From Mycolicibacter sinensis (GTDB lineage: Bacteria > Actinomycetota > Actinomycetes > Mycobacteriales > Mycobacteriaceae), in assembly GCF_001667375.1 (NCBI RefSeq), contig NZ_LZIN01000096.1, forward strand, positions 62,001 through 126,000: a DNA stretch of 64,000 nucleotides, written 5' to 3'. The translations under genes and the position numbers were made by a program. Below are positions 23,830 to 35,403 of the stretch, in pieces. Positions within the stretch are counted from its first letter, which is position 1; every line of letters starts with the position of its first letter. The notes under the pieces are model-generated. The model searched no databases. It saw nothing but the letters and a program-made list of their open reading frames with translations, and had not been told where the DNA came from.

Positions 23830-25194
23830 GTGGACTCGGAGCCCCGCACGCTGAGTGACATCGATACGTCGCGCCCACTCCGCACCGACGATGAACTCCT
23901 GCGTCTGATCGCGGCGATCCACGGTTCCCGCCCCGAAGTGCAGGAGACCAGCTGGCTGGAGTGGAAGAGCAGCCTCGACCTGACCAAGGCCGCCGGTAGG
24001 TTCACGGTCGCGAAGGCGGTCCTCGGGTTCGCGAACCGGTCGGTAGACGACGCCCAGCTCACCACCGGCGGCGTCGCATACATGGTCGTGGGAGTGGAGC
24101 CCGGCGCGGCCCCGGGTGTGGCCGCGATAGACCACGCCGACCTCACCCCGTGGATCAAGATCTATGCGTCCACGCCGCGGTTCACGCCGCGCACCCTCCG
24201 GTACGCTGGAGTAGAGGTGCTCGTGATCGTCGTCGAGCCGCCCGAGGCCGGTGACCCCCTCCACACGCTGCGGAAGCAGTACGACAAGTTCGACGCGGGC
24301 GTAATCTTCAACCGCGGGTCTGCACGCACGGCGCCAGCCAGCCCGGGGGACATCGAGATGCTCAGCGACCGCCTCCTGCAGGGTGCGCGGCAACCGGATC
24401 TCGATCTGAAGCTCCGATGCACCGCCGATCCGCTGTATCGGCTCAACATCGGCCGCGAGCAGGTCCAGGAGTGGCTGAGCCGACACGAAGCGTACGTCCG
24501 CGCTACCAGCGGCGAACCACCTGCGCCGGTGCCCACCCCGGCGGAGCCATCGATGACGGGCTTGTCGTTGTCGAGTCTGTTCGCCGACAACATCGGGCTG
24601 GGGGCACTCGACCGCTCCAACGCCGCAGAGTTCGACCAGCGGGTAGAGACGTACCTCGCGAAGCTGGGCCGTGTACTCACCAGCCACGTGCTGCGGGAGA
24701 TCGTGCGGGACGAGGACGCCAACACCGTGCGCTTCCAGGTAGGCAACGACACCCCGGATCCCGTTTCCGGCGTGCAGCTGACCGTCCGCGTGCCGAAGAA
24801 CCGCGTGCTGGTCTACACGACTTCGCCGCGTACCGGTGACTGGCCGGAGAAACCGAAGTGGCCGGACCCTCTGGACCAGTTCCGCCCGCAGTCCGCGGCG
24901 TGGTTCCGCTCCAGCGTCGAGGATCTCGTACCAATTCAGAGCCGATCAGGATCCGTGACCGAGCTGGATGACTCGTTCGAGGTCACCTGGGACATCGGCG
25001 ACCTTCACCCCGATCTATGGTCGCGCGAACTCGACATCACCGTTATTGCAGCCGCCGCGACACCGGAGCAGCTCGACGTGGAGATTGTGGCGCGGTCGAT
25101 GAGTCGGAGGGGGATCGTCGCGAGGACGGAGACGCTGACGGTGTCGGCAGATGAGTTGACGATCGACGACTTCTTCACGGCGGATCCCGAGTAG
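23830..25194 (+). CDS. AlbA_2 (Schlafen-like) domain protein
   Basis: A 454-residue protein. Residues ~25-160 form an AlbA_2 domain: 'ETSWLEWKSSLDLTKAAGRFTVAKAVLGFANRSVDD' with the E-W-K-S strand, then 'GGVAYMVVGVEPG' and 'VLVIVVEPPEAGDPL'. AlbA_2 is shared by Schlafen proteins and many bacterial defence genes; it binds nucleic acid and can be an RNase. The ~290-residue C-terminal part is beta-rich and unassigned. GTG 23830 fits a leaderless start: TACGCT (23818-23823) is 6 bp upstream. A longer frame from 23749 would overlap the metalloprotease gene. Confidence 0.75.
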   Translation: MDSEPRTLSDIDTSRPLRTDDELLRLIAAIHGSRPEVQETSWLEWKSSLDLTKAAGRFTVAKAVLGFANRSVDDAQLTTGGVAYMVVGVEPGAAPGVAAIDHADLTPWIKIYASTPRFTPRTLRYAGVEVLVIVVEPPEAGDPLHTLRKQYDKFDAGVIFNRGSARTAPASPGDIEMLSDRLLQGARQPDLDLKLRCTADPLYRLNIGREQVQEWLSRHEAYVRATSGEPPAPVPTPAEPSMTGLSLSSLFADNIGLGALDRSNAAEFDQRVETYLAKLGRVLTSHVLREIVRDEDANTVRFQVGNDTPDPVSGVQLTVRVPKNRVLVYTTSPRTGDWPEKPKWPDPLDQFRPQSAAWFRSSVEDLVPIQSRSGSVTELDDSFEVTWDIGDLHPDLWSRELDITVIAAAATPEQLDVEIVARSMSRRGIVARTETLTVSADELTIDDFFTADPE

Positions 25195-25258
25195 TTGAGC
25201 CGCGAGTACCCGCGGCGGGGCACGGTGCGCCGCTGGTCTTCACGCCATCGAGGCGGCG

Positions 25259-25719
25259 GTGGATCATCGACAGGGTGCCCGGGACGTGGAGGGCGTCCTG
25301 CTCGGACACCTCCCAGTCGAGCAGCCGGGGTTCGTGCACTGCGAGGTCTGCGGGTTCGACTTCGAGGGCACCTACGGGGAGCGCGGGCACGAATACACCG
25401 AGGTCCACCACCTCGTGCCGCTGCACGTCTCCGGCGAGACCAAGACCAAGATCGCCGACCTGATCCTGCTGTGCGCCAACTGCCACCGGATGATCCACCG
25501 CCACCGCAGCGCCCCCTGGCTGACCTCGATCCGGGGGTGTATCCGATCGTGTGGTCGGCCACCGACGAGTTGGCATTGGGTTCGGACGGCACCTCGTTGC
25601 CAGTGCTCTTCTTCGTCCCGCACCCTGCCTGGGCCATGCGACAGCCTCAAGACACCCGCGACAAGTACGAGCAAGATCTCGCTGATGCATTGACGTGGAG
25701 CTTCACCAACCAGCGCTGA
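25259..25719 (+). pseudogene. Truncated HNH endonuclease gene joined to a second gene remnant
   Basis: From 25259 one frame encodes a good HNH domain: 'PGFVHCEVCGFDFEGTYGERGHEYTEVHHLVPLHVSGETKTKIADLILLCANCHRMIHR' with CxxC, HH, CxxC and terminal H. It lacks the normal N-terminal region. After 'APWLT' (~25525) the frame becomes unprotein-like. From about 25535 another frame carries 'GVYPIVWSATDELALGSDGTSLPVLFFVPHPAWAMRQPQDTRDKYEQDLADALTWSFTNQR' to a stop at 25719. The segment reads as a frameshift or a fusion of two gene remnants just after the AlbA_2 gene. Confidence 0.65.
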
Positions 25720-25862
25720 TGTCACCACCCCCGCGTCCACATGGCCGCCGAAGGAAGCAATCGGCCATCAACGGCCCATACACAGAACGTGCGACCGCGC
25801 CCCGGGCGTTCGGGGTAGCTTCGCTCTGACTGGAATTCGACTGTAGGGAGCGGATCAAGGAG

Positions 25863-27859
<1,997 letters not shown>

Positions 27860-27863
<4 letters not shown>

Positions 27864-29209
27864 ACTGGCCTGCTTACCCGCGCTACAAGAGTTCGGGGGT
27901 CGAATGGCTCGGGGACGTACCGGGCGCATGGGCGGTCGATCGACTCAAGCAGTCGGTATCGTGGAGTCAGAACGGCGTCTGGGGCGATGAACCCGATGGT
28001 GGCCCGGACGATATTCGGTGTGTTCGGGTTGCAGACTTCGATCGTGCGCATCTTCGTGTTCAGGACCGCGACATCACCTATCGGAAGGTGGGCGGCTCTG
28101 ATCGACGGGGTCGCGTCTTGGAGCCCGGGAGTCTCATCCTGGAGAAGTCGGGCGGCGGCGAGAAAAGTCCAGTCGGGTTCGTGGTGTTGTACGACAAACG
28201 TGACCCTGCGGTCTGCTCCAACTTTGTCGCAAAGGTAACCCTGAGACGAGGGATGGAACCCCGCTACTGGGTCTACGTCCACCACTCCTTGTATCAGTCG
28301 CGCCTGACGCAGCGATCGATCAAACAGACGTCAGGTATCCAGAATCTGGACCAGCAGAGCTACTTCAACGAGAGAGTGTGTTTTCCACCGGAGGACCAGC
28401 AGACCGCGATCGCCGACTTCCTAGACCATGAGACGGCGAAGATTGATGCGTTGATCGCCAAGCAGGAGCAGCTCATCGCCACCCTGCGCGAGGACCGCAC
28501 CGCCACCATCACCCACGCCGTCACCAAAGGCCTCGACCCCGACGTCGAGATGAAGGACTCCGGTGTTGCGTGGATTGGGAAGATTCCGCACCACTGGGTG
28601 CTCTGCAAGGTGAAACATGGTTTCTCGGTGGTCCTGGGCAAGATGTACCAGGGCGAGCGGCGGTCTTCCGATGATGAGCTGCTCCCTCACCTGAAGGCTG
28701 GAAGCCTCACCGCGACTTGTGAACTTGATCTGGATGATCCTATGCCCTGCTGGTTTTCACGCGATGAGCAGAAAAAGCTTTCGGTCCGTAGGAACGACCT
28801 CCTGGTCGTCGAAGGCGGCGCAACGTACGGGCGATGTGTCGTCGTGGAGGAAGACCTTCCCGGATGGGGCTTCCAGAAGTCCCTGAACAGGGTCAGGGCG
28901 CGCAACGCCGACAGCATCCGCTTCCTCGCATACCTAATCCAAACCGCCACCGACATCGGCCACGTGTCGATTCTGTGCGGCAAGGCGACAATCCCGCACT
29001 TCACCGCAGAGAAGCTCGAAGCCCTTGAATGGCCTCGCCCGGCACTCGAGGAACAACTCAACATCGTCGGCTTCCTCGATGAGCGGTGCGGGCGGATCGA
29101 GGCCTTGATCAACAAGGCCAACGAGGTCATCGAGACACTCCGCGAGTACCGCTCGGCGCTGATCACCGACGCCGTCACGGGGAAGATTGATGTGCGGGGG
29201 GCGGCGTAG
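27860..29209 (+). CDS. hsdS: Type I R-M specificity subunit HsdS
   Basis: A 449-residue specificity protein with the two-half structure: target-recognition domain 1 (~1-160), conserved helix 1 'IADFLDHETAKIDALIAKQEQLIATLREDRTATITHAVTKGL', target-recognition domain 2 (~235-375), and helix 2 'IVGFLDERCGRIEALINKANEVIETLREYRSALITDAVTGKIDVRG'. The two domains read the two halves of a bipartite site; their specificity cannot be predicted here. Start at ATG 27860 overlapping hsdM. The hsdR GTG overlaps its stop by one base. Confidence 0.95.
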
Positions 29210-32200
29210 TGGTTGCGCTGCAGCATCACGAGTCCGTCTTCGAGGCTGAGATCTGTGAGCACCTGGCCGCGCACGGCTGGTTGTACTCACCCACCGACGA
29301 GGGGTATGACCGTGAGCTGGCCCTGTTTCCGGAGGATGTGTTCGAGTGGCTGGAAGAGTCCCAGCCGGATCAGTTGGCCAAGCGGGTCAAGCCGGAGCTG
29401 ACCGGCACGGCCCTGTCCAAGGCGCAGGCGGGTGTGCTGGCGACGTTGGTGAAGGCGTTGGGGGCTGATCCGAAAGCCAACGGCGGCACGCTCTCGGTGC
29501 TGCGGCGGGGGTTTAAGGACCTCAACGCGCAGTTCCAGATGTGTCAGTTCCGGCCCAACACCACCCTGAACGAGACCACCGCCAAGAAGTACGCAGCGGT
29601 GCGCCTGCGGGTGATGCGCCAGGTGCACTACTCGACGCAGAACCACAACAGCATCGATCTGGTGTTCTTCGTCAACGGCATCCCGGTGGCCACCGCCGAG
29701 CTCAAGACCGACCTGAGCGTTCAGAACATCACCGACGCCGTCCTGCAGTACAAGCACCACCGGCCACCCAAGGGCGAACCACTGTTGGCGTTCGGGTCTC
29801 GGGCGTTGGTGCACTTCGCGGTCTCCAACAGCGAGGTGCAGATGACCACCAAGCTGGCGGGCAAGGACACGGTGTTCTTGCCGTTCAACCGGGGCGATCA
29901 CGGCCACGCCGGGAACCCACCGAACCCGCACGGATCGAAGACTTCCTATCTGTGGCAGCAGATCCTGGCCCGCGACACCTGGCTGGACATCCTGGGCCGG
30001 TTCATGCACCTGCAGATCGACGAGACCATCGACCCCGCCACGGGCAAGAAGGTCCGCAAGCAGACCATGCTGTTCCCGCGCTTTCATCAGTGGGAGGCCG
30101 TCACCCGGCTCGTGGAGGCCGCCCACGAGCAGGGGCCGGGGCACCGGTATCTGATCCAGCACTCAGCGGGTTCGGGGAAGACGAATTCGATTTCGTGGTT
30201 GGCGCACCGGCTCTCAGTTCTGCATGACGACGCCAACGCTGCGGTGTTCGATTCGGTCATCGTGATCACCGACCGCACCGTGCTCGATACCCAGTTGCAG
30301 GAGGCGATCCGCCAGATCGACCGCACCCCCGGGGTGGTCGCCCACATCGCCGGGTTGGGTGGGGCGAAGTCTCAGGAGCTGGCCGACGCGCTGGGTGGGG
30401 GGACGAAGATCATCATCGTCACCATCCAGACCTTCCCGCACGCCTTGAGACTGATACAGGAACAGTCCGACTTGGCGGGTAAGAGTTTCGCGATCATCGC
30501 CGATGAAGCCCACTCCTCGCAGGCTGGTGAAGCCTCCAAGCGCCTGAAGGCAGCCCTGAGCGCCACGGAGATCGAGGAACTTGAAGATGGCGGCACGGTG
30601 GATGCCGAGGATGTGTTGGCGGCGGAGATGGCCGCTCGGGCGGAGTCGAAGAACTTGTCGTTCTTTGCGTTCACCGCCACGCCGAAGGCCAAGACTCTGG
30701 AGTTGTTCGGGCACAAGGGCCTTGATGGCACCCCGCACCCGTTTCACCTGTATTCGATGCAGCAGGCCATCGAGGAGGGCTTCATCCTCGACGTGTTGCG
30801 CAACTACACCCCGTATAAGACGGCGTTTCGGCTGACCCACAACGGCCAGACCTACGAGAGCGAAGACACCACCAACGCCGGGACCGTCGCGGTCACCGGC
30901 AGCACGGATGGGGAGTTGGTCGACAAGAGCGCGGCCATCAAGTCGCTGATGAACTGGGTACGCCTGCATCCAACGAACATCGCCCAGAAAGTCACGATCA
31001 TCGTCGAGCACTTCCGGGCCAACGTCGCACCGCGACTGGACGGTAGAGCGAAGGCGATGGTGGTGACCTCCTCGCGGAAGGCGGCAGTGCGCTACAAGAT
31101 CGCCATCGACAAGTACGTGACCGAACACAGCTACACCGATGTCCAAGCGTTGGTGGCGTTCTCCGGTGAAGTCTCCGACGCCGAATCCGGGATCGAGAAA
31201 GTCAGCGAGACTTCAACGCTGATGAACCCTGGGCTGAAAGGCCGTGACTTGCGTGATGCGTTCGCCACCGATGAGTACAACGTGATGTTGGTGGCCAACA
31301 AGTTCCAGACCGGCTTCGACCAACCCTTGCTGGTGGCGATGTATGTCGATAAGCGGCTGTCGGGGGTCGCGGCGGTTCAGACGTTGTCGCGGCTGAACCG
31401 GACCGCACCGGGCAAGGACCAGACGTTCGTGTTGGACTTCGCCAACACTGCCGAGGACATCGTTGAAGCGTTTGAACCGTACTACGAGGCCACCACGTTG
31501 GCCGATGTGACTGATCCGAACATCGTGCACCAGACGATGAACAAGCTGGATTCGGCGGGCATCTATCAAGAGTCGGAGATCGACGGCCTGGTCGGCGACT
31601 ACCTCAAAGGCAAAGGTCATGAGGCGCTGAACAAGTGGGTTGGGCCGGCCCGGGATCGCTTCCGGGATCGGGAACGCAACGCCCGGGAACGCAACGACAA
31701 GCACGGCCTCGATGAGCTGGAGTTGTTCCGCAAGGATGTCGGCACCTTCTTGCGGCAGTACGACTTTCTGTCCCAGATCATCAACTACGAGGACATCTCG
31801 CTGGAGAAGTTGTCGATCTACCTGCGTCACCTGGCCCCGGTGATCAGCAGTGAGCAGCTGCACCATGACATCGACCTGTCCGGCGTGGACTTCGACTACA
31901 TCGCCCAACGCCAGCAGGTCACCACCTCGGCCAAACTCACCGGCGACGTCCCGCTAGAACCACCCAAAGAGGCAGGAACCGGCGTCGTCCGAGACCCCGA
32001 GATGGTGGCCCTCGATGAGGTCATCGCCCAGATCAATGACCTGTTCTCCGGAGACCATCCGGACTCCAGCGTGCGCAACGTGGTCACCCACATCCGGGAC
32101 CGGCTGGAGGAGAGCGAAACCCTGCAGCAGCAGGCGCAGAACAACACCCTGGCGCAGTTCTCCGCCAGCCCTGACCTGCATAACGAGTTCGTCGGCGCGG

Positions 32201-32325
32201 TGATCGGGGCCATGGCCTCCTCAGAAGACCTGTCCGCCCAGATCCTCAACAACCCCGAGCTATCCCAGAAACTGCTCGGCGAGCTGGTGCCGCTGATCTA
32301 CAAGGGGTTGAAGGTAACGGCCTAA
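29209..32325 (+). CDS. hsdR: Type I restriction endonuclease subunit HsdR
   Basis: A 1038-residue restriction and translocation subunit. The nuclease domain shows D-x-n-ExK in 'SIDLVFFVNGIPVATAELKTDL' (~145-165). The motor has Walker A 'IQHSAGSGKTNSISWLAHRL' (~315), the DEAH box 'AIIADEAHSSQAGEA', motif III 'FFAFTATPKAKTLELFG' and motif VI-like 'VAAVQTLSRLNRTAPG'. The C-terminal helical region contacts HsdM. It cuts unmethylated DNA after ATP-driven translocation. GTG start (29209-29211) within TAGTG, coupled to hsdS. Looks intact. Confidence 0.96.
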   Translation: MVALQHHESVFEAEICEHLAAHGWLYSPTDEGYDRELALFPEDVFEWLEESQPDQLAKRVKPELTGTALSKAQAGVLATLVKALGADPKANGGTLSVLRRGFKDLNAQFQMCQFRPNTTLNETTAKKYAAVRLRVMRQVHYSTQNHNSIDLVFFVNGIPVATAELKTDLSVQNITDAVLQYKHHRPPKGEPLLAFGSRALVHFAVSNSEVQMTTKLAGKDTVFLPFNRGDHGHAGNPPNPHGSKTSYLWQQILARDTWLDILGRFMHLQIDETIDPATGKKVRKQTMLFPRFHQWEAVTRLVEAAHEQGPGHRYLIQHSAGSGKTNSISWLAHRLSVLHDDANAAVFDSVIVITDRTVLDTQLQEAIRQIDRTPGVVAHIAGLGGAKSQELADALGGGTKIIIVTIQTFPHALRLIQEQSDLAGKSFAIIADEAHSSQAGEASKRLKAALSATEIEELEDGGTVDAEDVLAAEMAARAESKNLSFFAFTATPKAKTLELFGHKGLDGTPHPFHLYSMQQAIEEGFILDVLRNYTPYKTAFRLTHNGQTYESEDTTNAGTVAVTGSTDGELVDKSAAIKSLMNWVRLHPTNIAQKVTIIVEHFRANVAPRLDGRAKAMVVTSSRKAAVRYKIAIDKYVTEHSYTDVQALVAFSGEVSDAESGIEKVSETSTLMNPGLKGRDLRDAFATDEYNVMLVANKFQTGFDQPLLVAMYVDKRLSGVAAVQTLSRLNRTAPGKDQTFVLDFANTAEDIVEAFEPYYEATTLADVTDPNIVHQTMNKLDSAGIYQESEIDGLVGDYLKGKGHEALNKWVGPARDRFRDRERNARERNDKHGLDELELFRKDVGTFLRQYDFLSQIINYEDISLEKLSIYLRHLAPVISSEQLHHDIDLSGVDFDYIAQRQQVTTSAKLTGDVPLEPPKEAGTGVVRDPEMVALDEVIAQINDLFSGDHPDSSVRNVVTHIRDRLEESETLQQQAQNNTLAQFSASPDLHNEFVGAVIGAMASSEDLSAQILNNPELSQKLLGELVPLIYKGLKVTA

Positions 32326-32368
32326 TGCGTATCGCCGGTCGGTTGTCGTTTTCTATGCTTTGTCTACT

Positions 32369-33382
32369 GTGAGCGACAAGCACGACGACGCTCTGAGCGT
32401 CGCCAAATGTGAGCCATGTCCAGAAGGCAGCGGAGGCGACGGCCTCGGAATGCCTCGAGACATTGGGAAGCCACTGTTCGTGTACGGGAATCTCAAGCCA
32501 GGGGAACTCGGCTACGACCTGATCGCTGAAAGGGTAATCAGCCAACGATCGGCTAAGCTGCCGGGGCATATATGGGTTAGAGACGGAGTTCCACTAGCCG
32601 ATGTCACCGCCGGTGGTGGACTAATTTCCGGTTACACACTCGCATTATCGACTGAGGGCTATAGCAAGGTCGGTGAAATTGAGCCCGCCACGCACTACCG
32701 GTGGTCGGACGCCACCTGCACTGAACCCGCCGGACTGGAGGTCAATATCCTCGGACCAGTCGAGGGCCTCACAGCTGATCGTGGTGGCGGCGATGTACTT
32801 CACGAGGAGTGGACCACTGCATCGGACCCGCTCTTCGCGCATGGCTTGACCGCTGTCGCGACAACGCTTCGAACCGATGGCCGGATGCCTTTCGGGGGCA
32901 GTTTCTCCGACGCCGAGACTTGGACGCGGTTTTACCGCTTGCAGGCTGCGTACATGTTGGCCTGCTCGATCCTCGAGCGGGTCGCGTTTTGGGCGAGTCC
33001 AAACGCCGGACCGACCGCGGCGGTAAAAGCCGTCGGACACCAGCCGGGGTTCGTCGCGGCCGTCCGACAGGGCGGTGTATCGATCCCGAAGGACCCGGTC
33101 TATCGGGCCGACAAGCCTCGCAAGAAGGCGCATTTGAACACGCCTGATCAGTTCGCGGATTGGGCCTATCAGATCCGCAGCAACTTGATGCATCGCGGTA
33201 AGAGTGCCGGGAACGAGGCCGAGCTTGTTCGCACCGCATTGATTGACCTGCACGATGTACTCCGCACCTATCTCTTGACCAAGGTCCCCGGATTTGGTGA
33301 AACATGGACCGAAACCGACGCCGAGGGTGAGCCCTATAGCTGGCGGATCAAGCCCGAATTCGACGCCTCGCCCGGCGACTGA
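32369..33382 (+). CDS. GGCT-like domain fused to HEPN domain, directly behind hsdR
   Basis: A 337-residue protein (GTG 32369; a TTG 9 bp earlier is also possible). The N-terminal half reads like a gamma-glutamylcyclotransferase/AIG2 fold: 'KPLFVYGNLKPGELGYDLIAERVISQRSAKLPGHIWVRDG' (YGxLkpG loop) and 'VGEIEPATHYRW'. The C-terminal half has 'FADWAYQIRSNLMHRGKSAGNEAELVRTALIDLHDVLRTYLL', whose RSNLMH is an R-x4-H HEPN catalytic motif with the usual trailing RGK. It begins 43 bp after hsdR on the same strand. A TTGTCG ... TACTGT pair (32343-32348, 32365-32370) could give it its own promoter. Confidence 0.65.
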   Translation: MSDKHDDALSVAKCEPCPEGSGGDGLGMPRDIGKPLFVYGNLKPGELGYDLIAERVISQRSAKLPGHIWVRDGVPLADVTAGGGLISGYTLALSTEGYSKVGEIEPATHYRWSDATCTEPAGLEVNILGPVEGLTADRGGGDVLHEEWTTASDPLFAHGLTAVATTLRTDGRMPFGGSFSDAETWTRFYRLQAAYMLACSILERVAFWASPNAGPTAAVKAVGHQPGFVAAVRQGGVSIPKDPVYRADKPRKKAHLNTPDQFADWAYQIRSNLMHRGKSAGNEAELVRTALIDLHDVLRTYLLTKVPGFGETWTETDAEGEPYSWRIKPEFDASPGD

Positions 33383-33500
33383 ATGCACGCGGCACACCCC
33401 AGGTGCATGTGGTCGGCTTGCTCCAAGCTGGCCACTGCCAGCTCAGGATTGACGTCATTGCCGCGTCATCCGAGACCAAACAGCGTCGGGCATGGTCATA

Positions 33501-33884
33501 TCACCGGCCCAGCGTAGGAAGGGCGTGCGATGCGCCGACCGATGCAACACCAGGCACACCCAATCCGCTCGCGTAGCGATTTCGCGTGCCACTGAGGTAG
33601 GCGCGCAGCTCTTCTCGCGCCCAAGCGCTCAGCGAGACCCTCCGGGTGCAGTGGTGCAGGCCCAGCGCGTGGAGCTCGTCGCTAAGTTCTGCACGTTCAC
33701 GATCGGACGCGGCAGCCCAGTATTGGTCGGCATTCTCCACGGCACGGCTTTGAGGGTCCGACACGTTGCAGCCGATTGCGAACGGCGACATCATGGCCTT
33801 CCAGACGGTAGCCAACGCCGAGCCTGCCCGGTAGGGCGCAGTTGGCGCGTTTCGCCGTGGTTGCTTGTGGCAAGTTGGGGGCAT
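33501..33884 (-). CDS. Hypothetical protein with structured leader
   Basis: A 127-residue basic protein starting at the ATG at 33882-33884, which has AAAAGGA 6 bp upstream; longer frames run through two terminator hairpins. It contains 'SAVENADQYWAAASDRERAELSDELHALGLHH'-type helical sequence and a Trp-rich core. Codon choice is less biased than in neighbours. No family recognised; similar small proteins are common on mycobacterial mobile DNA. Confidence 0.45.
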   Translation of the reverse strand: MPPTCHKQPRRNAPTAPYRAGSALATVWKAMMSPFAIGCNVSDPQSRAVENADQYWAAASDRERAELSDELHALGLHHCTRRVSLSAWAREELRAYLSGTRNRYASGLGVPGVASVGASHALPTLGR

Positions 33885-33913
33885 CGCAGTTCCTTTTCGT
33901 TGTGGTGGTGTGA

Positions 33914-33946
33914 AATAAAAAACCCGGCCACCAGTAGGTGTCCGGG
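33914..33946 (-). terminator. Intrinsic terminator, minus strand (downstream of two)
   Basis: Read on the minus strand, CCCGGACACC and GGTGGCCGGG form a 10-bp stem with one mismatch and a TACT loop, followed by TTTTTTATT (complement of 33914-33922). U-tract terminators are rare in mycobacteria, so the call is fairly clear. It lies between the 33501-33884 gene and any promoter to its right. Confidence 0.7.
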
Positions 33947-34024
33947 CAATCGGGTATCCATGCACTGGCGTCAGGATTCGGGTTGCTGCGCTGCTGCGAC
34001 TCCCTTCCATGTGTTCTCGGGCAC

Positions 34025-34057
34025 AAAAAAACCGCACGCCTCTCCTGAGGATGCGGT
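34025..34057 (-). terminator. Intrinsic terminator, minus strand (upstream of two)
   Basis: On the minus strand ACCGCA (34057-34052) pairs with TGCGGT (34036-34031), GAGG/CCTC extend the stem around a four-base loop, and TTTTTTT follows (complement of 34025-34031). With the terminator at 33914-33946 it brackets about 78 bp. Confidence 0.7.
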
Positions 34058-34269
34058 CTAACGCTTCGTACGGTTTGAAACCGGCCTTCCGCTTGTCCAG
34101 CGGCACCGCTGCTTTCGGAGGTTGCCCTCTCGGCCCAGCTGGCTTATTTCCAGTAGACCATGCCATTTTGCGACTTCGTGACATTGAGGAATTTTCTTAG
34201 TCAAACCGCTTCGGGCGCGCCGACTCGACACCGGTACCACTCCGACGACGACAACCCTCAGATTATTAG

Positions 34270-34300
34270 TTGTAATCAATATCGTGTTGAGCTAATATTG
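34270..34300 (+). promoter_or_regulatory. Leaderless promoter and operator of the XRE/DUF2637 pair
   Basis: TTGTAA (34270-34275), a 17-bp spacer and TAATAT (34293-34298) form a good SigA-type promoter; the ATG at 34305 would be the first transcribed codon. CAATAT (34277-34282) and ATATTG (34295-34300) are an inverted repeat covering the -10, a likely operator for the XRE protein. Confidence 0.65.
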
Positions 34301-34304
34301 CTAG

Positions 34305-34529
34305 ATGATCGAGTTGGGCCGGATCCGGCGTGAAGCGGGAGTGACCCAGGCAGAGATGGCCGCTCGGCTGGGCATCACCCAGGGCAGCGTCTCACAGCTG
34401 GAGCGCCGAGGAGACATGCTCCTGAGCACCCTGTCGGAGTATCTCGCCGCCCTTGGAGCCGAGGCCCGCATCACGGTATCGATCGGCGACCAGACCTTCG
34501 AGCACGACCTGATAGGGGGCCAGCAGTGA
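34305..34529 (+). CDS. Small XRE-family HTH regulator
   Basis: A 74-residue protein that is nearly all HTH: 'IRREAGVTQAEMAARLGITQGSVSQLERRGDMLLSTLSEYLAALGAEARITVSIGD'. Size and composition resemble HigA-type antitoxins and plasmid copy/maintenance regulators. It overlaps the DUF2637 gene by 4 bp (ATGA). A decayed copy of its second half is present at 36199-36287. Confidence 0.85.
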   Translation: MIELGRIRREAGVTQAEMAARLGITQGSVSQLERRGDMLLSTLSEYLAALGAEARITVSIGDQTFEHDLIGGQQ

Positions 34530-35344
34530 TCACCAACCTCACCCAGGCCGAGGCCACCCAGCGGAACCACCGGCGCGCGGTCCGGTTCTTCTGGTTCATG
34601 CTGGGCGGGGCTACCTTAATCAGCCTCATCGGCAACATCGCACACGCGGTGCTGCCGTACCTTCCGCCCGTCACGATCCAAGTTGGTGCCGCCGCAGTAC
34701 CGCCCATTGTGCTGCTGGCCGCCGTTCACGGTGTCGCCCTCGCGGTGCGGGCGGGCGCATCCGGTGCGGTCTACCGGTGGGCAGTCACCGCCGTGGCGGC
34801 CATCGGCGGCGGCGCGTTTGTGTTGAGCTTCCTTGCCCTGCGTGACCTGATGCTGGTCATCGGGTACAGCCCAGCGATCGCCTGGATTTTTCCGGCCATC
34901 GTCGACACCGCCGTTGCCGTGGGGACGTTGATGCTGGTTGCGCTCGGGGACAAACCCGCACGCCGCACCCGCACCGCGTCGCAGCAGGCTGCCGCGTCTA
35001 CCGGCAGATCTGGAGGGAATGCACCTGCACCTGCACCATCGCGCCATGCAGGCGCGCCAACGACCAGCACTGCACGCCCACCACGCAGCCGGACTGCACA
35101 TGCACCCGCACTCCAGGCCGTGCCCACGGCGGGGGCGGGCCGAGACGCGAGTGCGATGGCCCACGCGCTGGTCGCCGCAGGTGCAACAACCAAGAGCGTC
35201 AGTCAGGTCGAACAGGTCTTGGCCGCACATGCAGCCGGAGCTGCGGTCACGCGGATCGCCGCCGATGCGGGGATCCATCACCAGACGGTGCGGTCGATAC
35301 TCACCGCGGCTGCCGAACGCCAGCAGCTGGCCACGGTCGGATGA
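34526..35344 (+). CDS. DUF2637-type membrane protein with C-terminal HTH
   Basis: A 272-residue protein with four membrane segments (about 22-44, 52-75, 88-108, 116-140), as in DUF2637 proteins (SpdB-like) of actinobacterial plasmids and integrative elements. The Pro/Ala/Thr-rich linker (~148-200) is followed by a HTH 'VEQVLAAHAAGAAVTRIAADAGIHHQTVRSILTAAAERQQ'. DUF2637 genes usually accompany replication, transfer or spread functions. It is co-transcribed with the XRE gene. Confidence 0.75.
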   Translation: MITNLTQAEATQRNHRRAVRFFWFMLGGATLISLIGNIAHAVLPYLPPVTIQVGAAAVPPIVLLAAVHGVALAVRAGASGAVYRWAVTAVAAIGGGAFVLSFLALRDLMLVIGYSPAIAWIFPAIVDTAVAVGTLMLVALGDKPARRTRTASQQAAASTGRSGGNAPAPAPSRHAGAPTTSTARPPRSRTAHAPALQAVPTAGAGRDASAMAHALVAAGATTKSVSQVEQVLAAHAAGAAVTRIAADAGIHHQTVRSILTAAAERQQLATVG

Positions 35345-35403
35345 GATGACGACCGGGACTGGAGTTCGTGTGAAACGCGGCCTCCTCCAATAGCATCACC
35401 GCG

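Noticed and set aside
33888-34184. N-terminal extension of the 33501-33884 gene
   Set aside because: It would be translated through two intrinsic terminators; the ATG at 33884 has a well-placed AAAAGGA.
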